From Acidobacteriota bacterium (GTDB lineage: Bacteria > Acidobacteriota > Holophagae > Acanthopleuribacterales > Acanthopleuribacteraceae): 54,005 nt of DNA. Below are positions 17,560-29,224 of the stretch, in pieces. Numbering within the stretch: the first letter of the stretch is position 1; every line of letters starts with the position of its first letter. A program made the position numbers and the translations under genes. The stretch is taken from NCBI GenBank assembly GCA_002747255.1, contig PDUC01000048.1, forward strand, positions 1 through 54,005, read 5' to 3'. The notes below the pieces were generated by a model. That model was given only the letters and a program-made list of their open reading frames with translations. It was not told where the DNA came from and did not search any database.

Positions 17560-18885
17560 TTACTTTCCCAGACAGAAATCGGAAAACATTTGATCGAGAA
17601 TATCCTCAACCGTGGTTTCTCCCGTCAATTCACCGATTTTACGCCTAAACGTATTCAAATGAGAAGCACATATTTCTTCTCCAAATCCCTGCTGGAGGGA
17701 TTCAATCGCACTTGCCAGCCAGTTCAAGGCCTCATCCAATGCGTTTTCCTGCCTTTGAGTCACCAGGTACTGCGTGCCAAAATCGCGTTTGAGACGCTTG
17801 ACAATTTCTATTTTCAATTCAGCAATACTAGCTTCATCTTCAATGGATACAGTTAGTTTGCCTGGAATGACACCTTGATTGTTTAAGTCGCTCTTGGTAT
17901 GGACCACCAGCAATTTCTCCGGGTCCACCCTTTGCAATTCACTGTAGAGCGGCTGGGGTTCCGCGCTGGGAGTTAAATAGAGGATTATATCCATTTCGTG
18001 CAAAATGCCTTTAATGCGATCGATTCCTATTTGTTCCACTTGATCATCCGTTTCCCTCACACCCGCACTGTCAATAAAAACCACCGGGAAACCCTCCAGC
18101 TCCACTTCTTCATGCACCAGATCTCTCGTGGTACCGGGAATATCGGTTACAATGGCCCTTTGATGATTACACAGCGCGTTAAAAAGAGAGGACTTACCGA
18201 CGTTGGTATCTCCGGTCAAGAGAATCCTGAATCCCTCTCGCATTTTATGTGGAAAAACACTGTTTTTGAGAATGACCTTTAATTGAGCTTCGATTGCTTT
18301 CAACTTATCCGTAAGCGCAACAACATTCAGTGCATCGATATCCTCTTCCCCATAATCAATGCAAGCCTCTATATGGGCTTGCACGCGCAACACATCCCCT
18401 ACTGTCTGCTCTAAAAGAGGAACAAGGGGGTTTTCTTCCTGTTTTCGAATTAATTCAGCGTGGTAGCGCGTTTTGGCGTCAATTATAGCCTGCACGTTTT
18501 CAGCGTGAAAAAGAGACATTTTGCCACTTAAAACCGCACGAGAGGTAAATTCACCGGGCTTGGCAAGCCGCACACCGGATCGATAAAGTGATTGTAAAAC
18601 AGCCTCGACCAATACCGGGTTGCCATGACACGTTATTTCAAACATATCCTGTCCCGTATAGGAATAGGGTGCCTTAAAAGGCAGCACAATCACTTCGTCG
18701 ATAACGCCCCTCTCATCCCGCCATTCCCCCAGCAAGGCCTTCCAAGGCTGGTACGATTTGTGACGACTTTGAAAAAGCGCATCCAATAGCTGCCAGGAAT
18801 GATCGCCCGATACACGAATGACAGTCAATGGTCCTTTCAGTACCGGTGTCGCGGGTGCCGCAATAATATCAGAGGTTGAGTACAT
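17560..18885 (-). CDS. mnmE: tRNA modification GTPase MnmE (TrmE)
   Basis: 441 residues. It has an N-terminal folate-binding domain, a helical domain and an inserted G domain. G motifs seen: [16 protein letters not shown] (G1), [10 protein letters not shown] (G2), FIDSAGVRE (G3). The G4 motif reads HTKSDL instead of the usual NKxDL. The protein ends FCLGK, the conserved C-terminal motif with the Cys. The helical domain contains [21 protein letters not shown]. The ATG at 18885 lies only 7 bases from a parS palindrome, whose GGAAC could double as part of the ribosome binding region. Confidence 0.96.
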   Translation of the reverse strand: MYSTSDIIAAPATPVLKGPLTVIRVSGDHSWQLLDALFQSRHKSYQPWKALLGEWRDERGVIDEVIVLPFKAPYSYTGQDMFEITCHGNPVLVEAVLQSLYRSGVRLAKPGEFTSRAVLSGKMSLFHAENVQAIIDAKTRYHAELIRKQEENPLVPLLEQTVGDVLRVQAHIEACIDYGEEDIDALNVVALTDKLKAIEAQLKVILKNSVFPHKMREGFRILLTGDTNVGKSSLFNALCNHQRAIVTDIPGTTRDLVHEEVELEGFPVVFIDSAGVRETDDQVEQIGIDRIKGILHEMDIILYLTPSAEPQPLYSELQRVDPEKLLVVHTKSDLNNQGVIPGKLTVSIEDEASIAELKIEIVKRLKRDFGTQYLVTQRQENALDEALNWLASAIESLQQGFGEEICASHLNTFRRKIGELTGETTVEDILDQMFSDFCLGK

Positions 18886-18892
18886 ACGTCAT

Positions 18893-18908
18893 TGTTCCAC
18901 GTGGAACA
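18893..18908. promoter_or_regulatory. parS centromere site
   Basis: TGTTCCACGTGGAACA is a perfect 16-bp palindrome and a recognised variant of the parS consensus (TGTTTCACGTGAAACA in Bacillus). It lies in the 31-base gap between mnmE and the transaldolase gene, about 8 kb from the DnaA-box cluster and 4 kb from parB. ParB is expected to load here. I saw no second perfect copy in the window. Confidence 0.9.
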
Positions 18909-18916
18909 TTTTGCCC

Positions 18917-19561
18917 CTACTGTTGTGCAGCGCGATAGTCTTTGAGGAATTTTTCAAGACCAATATCGGTTAAGGGGTGTGCAATCATCTGTTTGAGTAC
19001 CTTGAACGGAAGGGTCGCAATATCGGCTCCGGCTACAGCTGCCTCTGTAACATGCAGAGGACTGCGCACACTGGCTACCAGAATTTCCGTTTCATAGCCG
19101 TAATTTTCGTAAATAGCGATCATGTCTGGAATGAGTTCTATACCCGGCTGATCGATATCATCCCATCGACCGACAAAAGGCGACACAAAACGCGCACCGG
19201 CTTTTGCCGCCAATAGAGCCTGAGCCACTGAAAAACAGAGTGTGACATTAAAGTCGATGCCTTCAGGAGTCAGCTTGCTGACTGTTTTCAAACCCGCTTC
19301 TGTCAATGGGACCTTGACGACGATATTGTCGTGCAGTTTGGCAACTTCCTGAGCCTCTTTCATCATCCCCTCAAAGTCGGTACTGATGACTTCCGCGCTA
19401 ATGGGTCCATCGACGATGCTGCAAATTTCGGCGATCACTTCATCGCGGCTGAGACCCTGTTTGGCGACCAGACTTGGATTGGTGGTAACGCCATCGATTA
19501 AACCGAGGTCGGCTGCCTGCCTTATTTCATCTAAATTAGCGGTATCTAAGAATAATTTCAT
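18917..19561 (-). CDS. tal: transaldolase (TalC/MipB subfamily)
   Basis: 214 residues, a short class I aldolase barrel. [20 protein letters not shown] and [16 protein letters not shown] are the family start. The Schiff-base lysine is in [13 protein letters not shown], and [15 protein letters not shown] and [19 protein letters not shown] follow. It transfers dihydroxyacetone between sugar phosphates, or acts as fructose 6-phosphate aldolase; sequence alone does not separate the two. The start follows a strong GGAGACAAC site and overlaps the gyrA stop (ATGA). A carbohydrate gene inside an origin operon is unusual. Confidence 0.95.
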   Translation of the reverse strand: MKLFLDTANLDEIRQAADLGLIDGVTTNPSLVAKQGLSRDEVIAEICSIVDGPISAEVISTDFEGMMKEAQEVAKLHDNIVVKVPLTEAGLKTVSKLTPEGIDFNVTLCFSVAQALLAAKAGARFVSPFVGRWDDIDQPGIELIPDMIAIYENYGYETEILVASVRSPLHVTEAAVAGADIATLPFKVLKQMIAHPLTDIGLEKFLKDYRAAQQ

Positions 19562-22008
19562 GTTGTCTCCTCTTCTGAAATAATATCTTCATCGGGTATG
19601 AGACCTATTCCGATCACCCGGTCACTTTTGTCATCGAGCTGAATGAGCCTGACGCCCTGTGTCACCCGACCTAAATTTCGAACATTGGAAAGATCCATCC
19701 GGATGAGTTTACCCAGCTGACTCATCAAAAGAACCGATGTGGATTTCACCAGATATTTGACACCGGCTATGGGTCCCGTTTTTTCGTTGACACGCATGTT
19801 CAACAGTCCCTGTCCTGCGCGTGATTGCGTGCGATACTCATCAATAAGCGTGATTTTACCATAACCATTGGCACTCACTGACAAAAGTCGTCCCAGTTCT
19901 CCGTGAACAATCGCCATTTCGACCACTTCATCTTCGTTTTGAAGTTTTATGCCTCTCACGCCCATGGATGTTCGACCTGATGCCCTTATTTGTTTTTCAT
20001 CGAATCGGATAGCTTTACCCATTCGGGTTGCCAGTAAAAGTTCCGATTGTCCGTCGCTTTCCTTAACTGTAATCAGCTCGTCACCTTCGTTAATCGTAAT
20101 GGCGCGAATGCCTGCATTGCGAATGTGTTTAAAGGCCGACAGCTTGGTTTTCTTGACAAGTCCCTTTTTGGTGGCAAAAACGAGGTTGACATCATCTGTA
20201 AATTCACGTACGGAATAGAAAACCAGTGGTTTTTCTTCTTTTTCAAAGTCGATAAAATTGACAATGGCTTTTCCTCTGGTGGCGGGATCGGCTTGTGGCA
20301 CTTGATGAATTTTCAAGCGGTGGACTTTGCCTAAATTGGTAAAAACCAACAGAAAATCGTGGGTTGATCCGATGAAAATATCCTTCACAAAATCTTCTTC
20401 GTGGGTCTTCATACCCAAGCGGCCTTTACCGCCACGACGCTGTTCCTTGTAAATACTAACCGGCGTTCTTTTAATATAACCCTGATTGGAACATGTCAGT
20501 ACCACTTGTTCATCGGCGATCAAATCTTCAATGTTAAAACTGCCTTTAAAGTCTCTTTCAATGACAGTGCGTCGCTCATCACCGTACTTTTTGGTGATTT
20601 CAGCTGTTTCGTCAATTAACACCTTTTTTAGAATTTCCTCGTTTTCGAGGATCGCTCTGAGTTCTTTAATCTTCATGAGAATTTCTTCATATTCTCTGAC
20701 GATCGCGATTCGTTCCATTCCGGTCAATTTCTGCAGCCGCATTTCCAGAATGGCTTGTGCCTGAATTTCCGTGAAGTCCCAGGTTTCCATCATGGTTGTA
20801 CGCGCTTCAGCAGGTGTTTTGGATGCCCGAATCATGGCAATCAATTCATCGAGAATATCCAGCGCTTTGACAAACCCCTCTAATATGTGGGCTCTCGCTT
20901 CAGCTTTTCGCAGAAGGAAATTGGTTCGTCGAATGACAATTTCTTTTCTAAAAGCCACAAATTGAGAAATCATCTCTTTTAGATTGAGTACTTTAGGCTG
21001 ATTATCAACTAAACAGAGCATGATAATTCCAAAGGTCGACTGCAGAGGAGTGTATTGAAAGAGTTTATTCAAAATAACTACCGGGATTTCCCCTCTCTTC
21101 AATTCAATGACAATTCTCATACCCTGCCGATCGGATTCATCCCGCATTTCAGAAATACCCTCTACTTTCTGAGTTCGTACAAGATCGGCTATCTTTTCTA
21201 AAATGCGTATTTTATTGACCATGTAGGGAATTTCATCGACAACAATTCGATCTCGTTGATCGTCATCGAATTTTTCAAAATGCGTTTTAGCCCGAACGAC
21301 AACTTTCCCGCGTCCTGTGCGATAGGCACTTTCAATACCATCCACACCGCAGATAATACCGCCTGTGGGAAAATCGGGTCCTTTCACGTATTGCATCAAT
21401 TCTTCATTGTCAATTTGGGGATTTTTTAAATATTCAAGGATAGCCTGATGACATTCGTTTAAATTGTGTGGAGGAATATTGGTTGCCATACCAACAGCAA
21501 TGCCAGAGCTTCCGTTAACCAGCAAATTGGGAAAACGCGTGGGAAGAACCATGGGTTCCTGAACCTGTTCATCAAAATTGGGCTGCCAATCGACCGTGTC
21601 TTTGTCGATATCACTGAGCATTCCCTCAGCCAAGGCTTGTAAACGCGCTTCGGTGTAGCGATAGGCCGCCGCGCGATCCCCATCGATGTTTCCGAAATTA
21701 CCCTGACCGTCTACCAATGGATATCGCAAATTCCAGGGTTGTGCCAAACGCACCAGAGCATCGTAAACAGCTGAATCACCATGGGGATGGTATTTCTTCA
21801 AGACTTCACCAACCACCCCTGCGCATTTTGAGAAACGCCTGTTGGACAAAAGACCCTCTCTAAACATGGCATAAAGAATACGGCGATGAACCGGTTTCAA
21901 ACCGTCTCTCGCATCGGGAAGTGCACGGCCTACAATCACGCTCATGGAGTAATCCATGTAGGCTTCTTTCATTTCGTGGATGATGCTTATTGATTTCTCA
22001 GGTTTCAT
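19558..22008 (-). CDS. gyrA: DNA gyrase subunit A
   Basis: About 816 residues; I prefer the ATG at 22008, which has GGAG six bases upstream, to the ATG at 22020. The winged helix holds the DNA-cleaving Tyr in [32 protein letters not shown] is the N-terminal signature, with [19 protein letters not shown] in the quinolone-binding region (Ser present, as in sensitive enzymes). The GyrA box [10 protein letters not shown] is present in the C-terminal pinwheel, which marks gyrase rather than topoisomerase IV. It follows gyrB directly. Confidence 0.97.
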   Translation of the reverse strand: MKPEKSISIIHEMKEAYMDYSMSVIVGRALPDARDGLKPVHRRILYAMFREGLLSNRRFSKCAGVVGEVLKKYHPHGDSAVYDALVRLAQPWNLRYPLVDGQGNFGNIDGDRAAAYRYTEARLQALAEGMLSDIDKDTVDWQPNFDEQVQEPMVLPTRFPNLLVNGSSGIAVGMATNIPPHNLNECHQAILEYLKNPQIDNEELMQYVKGPDFPTGGIICGVDGIESAYRTGRGKVVVRAKTHFEKFDDDQRDRIVVDEIPYMVNKIRILEKIADLVRTQKVEGISEMRDESDRQGMRIVIELKRGEIPVVILNKLFQYTPLQSTFGIIMLCLVDNQPKVLNLKEMISQFVAFRKEIVIRRTNFLLRKAEARAHILEGFVKALDILDELIAMIRASKTPAEARTTMMETWDFTEIQAQAILEMRLQKLTGMERIAIVREYEEILMKIKELRAILENEEILKKVLIDETAEITKKYGDERRTVIERDFKGSFNIEDLIADEQVVLTCSNQGYIKRTPVSIYKEQRRGGKGRLGMKTHEEDFVKDIFIGSTHDFLLVFTNLGKVHRLKIHQVPQADPATRGKAIVNFIDFEKEEKPLVFYSVREFTDDVNLVFATKKGLVKKTKLSAFKHIRNAGIRAITINEGDELITVKESDGQSELLLATRMGKAIRFDEKQIRASGRTSMGVRGIKLQNEDEVVEMAIVHGELGRLLSVSANGYGKITLIDEYRTQSRAGQGLLNMRVNEKTGPIAGVKYLVKSTSVLLMSQLGKLIRMDLSNVRNLGRVTQGVRLIQLDDKSDRVIGIGLIPDEDIISEEETT

Positions 22009-22020
22009 TTTTTTCTCCAT

Positions 22021-24411
<2,391 letters not shown>

Positions 24412-24415
24412 TTAT

Positions 24416-25489
24416 TTACCCCAATGGATGGATTGTTCCATTCTTGACTTCAAATCCAGATGAAAGACAAGAATGATCTATTTTAGCATATTTTGTTGAA
24501 CTTATTAAAATTTGCCCTTTGTCTCCAAGATAATGCATCAGTTTCGACAATCTCTTTTGGTCGAGTTCTGAACGAATATCATCTAATAAAAAGATGGGAT
24601 ATAGTTGGTTTTCCATGAATTCTTTTTTTCTGGCGGCGCACAGGAGAGCTAATATCATAGATCGTATCTGTCCCGAAGAACTGAATTTCCTGGATGGACT
24701 ATCGTTCATATAAAACAATAAATCATCCAAATGAGGGCCCATGAGTTGTCTTTTATAAAGCAGCTCTTTAGGCGATGACTCAATAAATCGCTTCTCATAG
24801 GAATCGCGATCGACGCTATTTTTAATTTGATATTTCAAATAAACGCGTTCATTTTCAGAAAAAACATCGCGATAGATGCTGTTAAAATAAGGCTGAATAC
24901 GGGCAATGTATTCGATTCTCTTTGTAATGAGTTCACAGGCAATGGGAAGGAGTGTTTGCTTAAAACTCTTATAAAGATGCCTGTCTGGATGATGGCTGAG
25001 TAATATTTTTTTTAAATTTTGTCTATTTCTTCGATATTGGCTCAATAAGCTGAGATAACGCGAATCGCCCATTCCGATGAGTTGATCCAACAATCTTCTC
25101 CTGTCGTCAGGTGAACCAAGAATGATACGCTTACTTGCAGCGTGAAATATCAAAACCGAACCAACTTTCAGGTAATCGAGTGTTTTTTCTTTTTTTGAAT
25201 TAATAAAACGAGCCGACCCTTTGTTCCTGTACTGAAACTCCATCGACCAAGCCATGTGTTTCTTCATTAGAATGCCGCTGATATTCATGTATTTATTGCC
25301 AAAAGAAATACAGTCTATCAAGTTGTGCGTTCTAAAACTCCTTGAAGTTAAAAGGGTATAAACTGATTCCAGGATATTGGTTTTACCTTGACCGTTCACA
25401 CCATAAAATACGCTTATACCCGGTTTAAGATGGAGTTGGTTCGATTGTAAATTGCGAAAATGAGTATAGTTTAATTCTTTGATCCACAA
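24416..25489 (-). CDS. recF: DNA replication and repair protein RecF
   Basis: 357 residues, SMC-like ABC ATPase. YGVNGQGKTNILESVYTL is Walker A, and ILALLCAARKKEFM with FLLDDIRSELDQKRL covers the signature and Walker B regions. RecF with RecO and RecR helps load RecA at gaps. The frame begins at a TTG codon (25489), 3 bases after dnaN ends; no ATG is available nearby, since the sequence reads TTG TGG ATC AAA with family-like WIKELNYTHFRN at once. Confidence 0.94.
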   Translation of the reverse strand: MWIKELNYTHFRNLQSNQLHLKPGISVFYGVNGQGKTNILESVYTLLTSRSFRTHNLIDCISFGNKYMNISGILMKKHMAWSMEFQYRNKGSARFINSKKEKTLDYLKVGSVLIFHAASKRIILGSPDDRRRLLDQLIGMGDSRYLSLLSQYRRNRQNLKKILLSHHPDRHLYKSFKQTLLPIACELITKRIEYIARIQPYFNSIYRDVFSENERVYLKYQIKNSVDRDSYEKRFIESSPKELLYKRQLMGPHLDDLLFYMNDSPSRKFSSSGQIRSMILALLCAARKKEFMENQLYPIFLLDDIRSELDQKRLSKLMHYLGDKGQILISSTKYAKIDHSCLSSGFEVKNGTIHPLG

Positions 25490-25492
25490 AGT

Positions 25493-26620
25493 TTATCCAC
25501 TGATCTTCATGGGCATAATAATATGCTTGTAATCGTAAGGGAGATCATCCTTTAAAATTCGGAAAAGACCCTGACTTCCGGAGTTTCGGAGATACATTTC
25601 AATGTAGTCGCAAGTCATGTTCTTTAAAAAGTCATAAAAGTAATTGACGTTGTAACCCACTTCAAAGCTTTCATCATTGTAATCAATGGCTACTCTATCT
25701 TTGGAAGACCCCCGTTGACTGTTGACAAGAATCACATTCATGGAACCGGAGGAAAACTGGATGCGAACAAGTTTTGATTTATCACTTAGAAAAACCATTT
25801 TTCTTCTCATAATTTCAAGTAATTGAACGCGATTGAGCTGGAAAACTTTATCGTTATTAATGGGAATGGCCCTGTGATAGTCCGGAAATTTACCATCGAT
25901 CACTCTTGAAAAGAGTATGCGGTCTGAAAATTTAAAAAAGAGCCTGTTTTCTTCAAAGCCAAGTAGTACCTTTTCATCGTTTCCGGTTGTACCGATCATC
26001 TTTTTCAGTTCCAAAATGGTTTTTCGAGGTATTAATTGTTCGAGTTCAAAATCCTCATCCTCTAAATTCGCTTTTAATATGGACATGCGATGCGTATCGG
26101 TTGAAACCATTTCAAGAAGACCGTCCTTAATTTTGAAAAAACAACCATTCAAAGCATATTTATGAGAGTCAGCTGATATTGAAAACAACACTAGACTGAG
26201 ACATTCCGAAAAAAAGCCACTGTCAAGAGCCAGCGCTCCTTTGAAGTCGTAACTGGGTATGGTGGGAAAATCTTCAACACTCATGGTTTCGATATCGTCA
26301 AATTGAATTTTACCCTCACCTGCAGAGACATTGAGCAGTGTGCCCTCGTTCAGGGAAAAAGTCATCAATTGTTCTGAACATGTACCCAAAATATCCTGCA
26401 TTTTTAACGCATCAATCGTGAACATGCCAGGTTCGATAACTTGAGCTGGACATTTACATATAAAACCGATATCGAGATCGGTGGATTTGAGTGTCAGTTG
26501 ATTGTTATATGCTTCTACTAAAACATTTGACAAAATAGGCATCGTACTCTTTTTTTCGATGACCCCTTTGATAAGAGATAGTTCACTGTGTAACATTTGA
26601 CGATTGACTATAAATTCCAT
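25493..26620 (-). CDS. dnaN: DNA polymerase III beta sliding clamp
   Basis: 375 residues, three repeated clamp domains. The start MEFIVNRQMLHSELSLIKGV, KSTMPILSNVLVEA and LKSTDLDIGF are typical. The C-terminal end YDYKHIIMPMKISG matches the clamp ending (usually LIMPMRL). The ATG at 26620 sits at the edge of the DnaA-box gap, with AAGGT upstream. First gene after dnaA in the direction of transcription, a classic arrangement. Confidence 0.97.
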   Translation of the reverse strand: MEFIVNRQMLHSELSLIKGVIEKKSTMPILSNVLVEAYNNQLTLKSTDLDIGFICKCPAQVIEPGMFTIDALKMQDILGTCSEQLMTFSLNEGTLLNVSAGEGKIQFDDIETMSVEDFPTIPSYDFKGALALDSGFFSECLSLVLFSISADSHKYALNGCFFKIKDGLLEMVSTDTHRMSILKANLEDEDFELEQLIPRKTILELKKMIGTTGNDEKVLLGFEENRLFFKFSDRILFSRVIDGKFPDYHRAIPINNDKVFQLNRVQLLEIMRRKMVFLSDKSKLVRIQFSSGSMNVILVNSQRGSSKDRVAIDYNDESFEVGYNVNYFYDFLKNMTCDYIEMYLRNSGSQGLFRILKDDLPYDYKHIIMPMKISG

Positions 26621-26898
26621 AATACAAAACCTTATATTTTTTTATTTTTCAGTAATCTATATTATAACCTGTTGAAACTGTGGAAAACTCGTAAAAAGTG
26701 AGAGTTTTTTTGCATTACTTCCTGTGGAAAACTCTAAATCGATGTGGATAACTTGTCAATAACTGTTGAAATCTTTAAAAAATCGCTTTTTATGAACATT
26801 TTTCAACAATTACTGTGGAAAAAGCCTGTGGAAACCTGTGGAAAACTTCATATTTCCAACAATAACAAACCAATTCTTATAAAGAGTAATGTGGAAAA
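26621..26898. other. oriC: candidate replication origin (DnaA-box cluster)
   Basis: The 278-base gap between dnaA and dnaN holds seven DnaA-box-like 9-mers, all in the same orientation on the plus strand. One is the consensus TGTGGATAA (26743). TGTGGAAAA occurs at 26679, 26723, 26814, 26837 and 26890, and TGTGGAAAC at 26827. The region is AT-rich (for example around 26756-26800). Many bacteria place part or all of oriC here. The dominant form has A instead of T at the seventh position, so this DnaA may prefer TTTTCCACA. Confidence 0.75.
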
Positions 26899-28218
26899 CT
26901 ATCTCAATGAGCGCTCTATGGATTGGATCATCGCTTGAGCTTGTTTGTCGGTATTCAAGCTTTTTTCTATTTTCTGAATGGAGTGAAGAACAGTGGAATG
27001 ATGTTTGTTTCCAAAAGCCACACCTATTTCAGGTAGAGACATACCAGTTAACTGTCGTGTCAGATACATAGCGATTTGTCTTGGTTGTGCAATTTTCTTT
27101 GAGCGGCTTTTTGATAGAAGATCTTTTCTCGAGATACGAAACTGTTCGGCAACAAGACTCTGAATGTGCTCGCATGAAATGAATGTGGTTTCATCACTAA
27201 CCATATTTTTAAGACACCGTTTTGCTAAATCCAGATCAATGGGTCTTTTGTTCATCGAGGCATAGACGATAATTTTATTTAAAGGTCCTTCCAGTTCTCT
27301 GATATTTCTTTTAAATTTATTGGCAATATAGAGCAGGACATCATCCGGAATGTTAATTTGCTTGTGTTCCGCTTTCTTTTTCAGAATAGCAATCCTTGTT
27401 TCAAGGGCAGGTGGATTGATATCGGCAATTAAACCCCATTGAAATCGACTGACGATTCGATCTTCCAGTCTTTTGAGTTTGGAAGGTTCACAGTCACTTG
27501 TCAATACAATTAGACAATGCTGGGAGTGGAGAGAATTGAATGTATGAAAAAACTCTTCTTGAGTTGCTTCTTTTCCACTGAGAAATTCAATGTCGTCAAT
27601 TAAAAGAATATCCACATTTCTAAAATCATTTCTAAATGCGTTGACCTTGTTTTTCGAGAGGGAGTAAATGTAGCGATTGGTGAACTCCTCGCTGGTTGTC
27701 AAGCAGATGTTGAGGTGGGGTTGTGTGTCTATGAGCTTTTTAGCTATGGCGTGAAGAAGATGACTTTTACCAAGTCCGGATGGTCCGTGAATATAGAGTG
27801 GATTGTAGGAGTTTGAGGGGTTTTCAGCCACAGACAGAGCTGCAGCATGGGCAAACTGATTGTTTTTTCCAACTACAAATTGGTCAAAAGTGTAATTTCT
27901 GAACAGTTTGATATTTGAGCGAACACTTTTTTTGTTTTTTGAGTCAGAAGCCGTTTTTGATTGACATTCATTTGGTTCATTTTCACTGAGGATACAAATG
28001 GCAAAATCAGGGCTTTTACCAAGAGAAACGGCGATTTGGTGAATACGGTCGCAGTAGTTCTCTTCTATAAAACTAATCGTCGTAGGATCCTTTTTGGAAA
28101 TTTTCAATTCAAAATCATCTTCACTCAGGAAGGTCATATCTTCGAAGTAGCATTCTATTTCTTCTGAAGTAATGGTCTTTCTAAGTTCAGACAATATCTT
28201 TTCCCAAAGATTAGACAA
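26899..28218 (-). CDS. dnaA: chromosomal replication initiator DnaA
   Basis: 439 residues. Domain I (about 1-80) starts LWEKILSELRKTITSEEIECY. The AAA+ domain has LYIHGPSGLGKSHLLHAIAK (Walker A) and DILLIDDIEFLSGKEATQEEF (Walker B). Domain IV ends with RQIAMYLTRQLTGMSLPEIG and FGNKHHSTVLHSIQKIE, the DNA-binding signature. The start is TTG at 28218, right after AGGGGAGATCA. Domain II is short. Transcription runs away from the AT-rich gap toward dnaN. Confidence 0.97.
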   Translation of the reverse strand: MSNLWEKILSELRKTITSEEIECYFEDMTFLSEDDFELKISKKDPTTISFIEENYCDRIHQIAVSLGKSPDFAICILSENEPNECQSKTASDSKNKKSVRSNIKLFRNYTFDQFVVGKNNQFAHAAALSVAENPSNSYNPLYIHGPSGLGKSHLLHAIAKKLIDTQPHLNICLTTSEEFTNRYIYSLSKNKVNAFRNDFRNVDILLIDDIEFLSGKEATQEEFFHTFNSLHSQHCLIVLTSDCEPSKLKRLEDRIVSRFQWGLIADINPPALETRIAILKKKAEHKQINIPDDVLLYIANKFKRNIRELEGPLNKIIVYASMNKRPIDLDLAKRCLKNMVSDETTFISCEHIQSLVAEQFRISRKDLLSKSRSKKIAQPRQIAMYLTRQLTGMSLPEIGVAFGNKHHSTVLHSIQKIEKSLNTDKQAQAMIQSIERSLR

Positions 28219-28715
28219 TGATCTCCCCTAAAACAAATGTAAACCACGCAAAAAAATAAACTCTATTGTAAATAAAAAATTTATTCACCAACACAACTGA
28301 CTGCTTTCGATACACAACTCCACTGGAGGGAAAAAAGCCATATTTCATGACTATTTAATTTTGCCCATCAGCAATGAAATAATCAGGTGTGTGCCAGCAT
28401 GGGAAACAAAGATTACCACAACCAAAAAACGGATTCAAGCAGGTATTTTAAAAAATATAAGTTATTCTATTTCAATAACTTATTAAATTATAAAAATAAA
28501 TCATTTGCAATCATAAAATTAGCGTTTCCTGAGGATTTAAGGTTACCGTGACGCATAAATTCTTTTAAAAAACAAGCTTTTTTTAAAGAAAAATATAAGT
28601 TCAATAACTCGAAAAAATAGCGATATTTTGGATGTTTTTCTTTCAAAATTCAATGCATTTTCTATACGAAAATAAGGTTTTTTTGTAAAGGTTTTCTAAC
28701 GATTCAGATAGAGTA
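28219..28715. other. AT-rich gap between divergent dnaA and iscR
   Basis: About 500 bases without a gene. Very AT-rich in places, notably 28440-28530 (ATTATAAAAATAAATCATTT and similar) and 28560-28690. It contains the dnaA promoter by position, and one near-consensus DnaA box (TTATTCACC at about 28282). Strand asymmetry and richness would suit a duplex unwinding region, so this gap is an alternative or second half of the origin. No ORF or strong hairpin stands out. Confidence 0.5.
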
Positions 28716-28743
28716 TTGTCAATGAATCAAAAAAACGTATAAT
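28716..28743 (+). promoter_or_regulatory. promoter of the isc operon
   Basis: TTGTCA (28716-28721) and a perfect TATAAT (28738-28743) are 16 bases apart. The expected transcription start is near 28750, which is exactly where the TAGGAC dyad begins. Confidence 0.75.
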
Positions 28744-28749
28744 TGTATG

Positions 28750-28768
28750 TAGGACAAAAAAAGTCCTA
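28750..28768. promoter_or_regulatory. dyad operator, probably for the IscR-like regulator
   Basis: TAGGACAAAAAAAGTCCTA is a perfect inverted repeat of 6 bases each side around a 7-A spacer. It overlaps the predicted transcription start of iscR, so a bound protein would block transcription. Rrf2-family regulators often bind such sites upstream of their own genes; that this one is autoregulatory is inference. Confidence 0.65.
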
Positions 28769-28788
28769 TTTATAAAGGTCGGGTCGAG

Positions 28789-29223
28789 ATGCTGAGTATA
28801 CCAAAAGAAATGGATTATGGGATACTGATTTTGCTTGAATTAACACAGGCGAGAAAGAATCAGGTTATCGCAGCCACAAAAATGGCAGAGAAAACGGGTT
28901 TGCCCTATCAGCATGTTGCAAAATTGATGAAAAAGCTTCAAAGGGGTGGCGTTTTAGAGTCGGTTATGGGTCCCAAGGGGGGGTATCGTCTGCAGCAATT
29001 ACCCGAAGAAATAACTTTAAATGACATCTATAATGTGCTATTTGGGAAAGTGTCGTTAACAGATTGCACAAGGGATCATTCAGTTCAAAAAGGATGTCTG
29101 AAAAAAAACACATGTTCTCTTGTACCTCACGTAACTATGATCAATCAGATTATTAAACAAGAGTTTTCAAGAATAACGTTGTCAAAATTAAATGAGAAAA
29201 ATGTGACATCGATTGGAGTTTAA
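28789..29223 (+). CDS. iscR: Rrf2-family Fe-S regulator IscR
   Basis: 144 residues. Winged helix-turn-helix: [14 protein letters not shown], then [25 protein letters not shown] and [19 protein letters not shown]. The Fe-S ligand cluster reads [18 protein letters not shown], giving Cys spacing C-x9-C-x5-C, where Escherichia coli IscR has C-x5-C-x5-C. The extra residues lie between the first two Cys. As first gene of the isc operon behind a dyad operator it is likely an Fe-S sensing autorepressor. Confidence 0.93.
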   Translation: MLSIPKEMDYGILILLELTQARKNQVIAATKMAEKTGLPYQHVAKLMKKLQRGGVLESVMGPKGGYRLQQLPEEITLNDIYNVLFGKVSLTDCTRDHSVQKGCLKKNTCSLVPHVTMINQIIKQEFSRITLSKLNEKNVTSIGV

Positions 29224-29224
29224 G

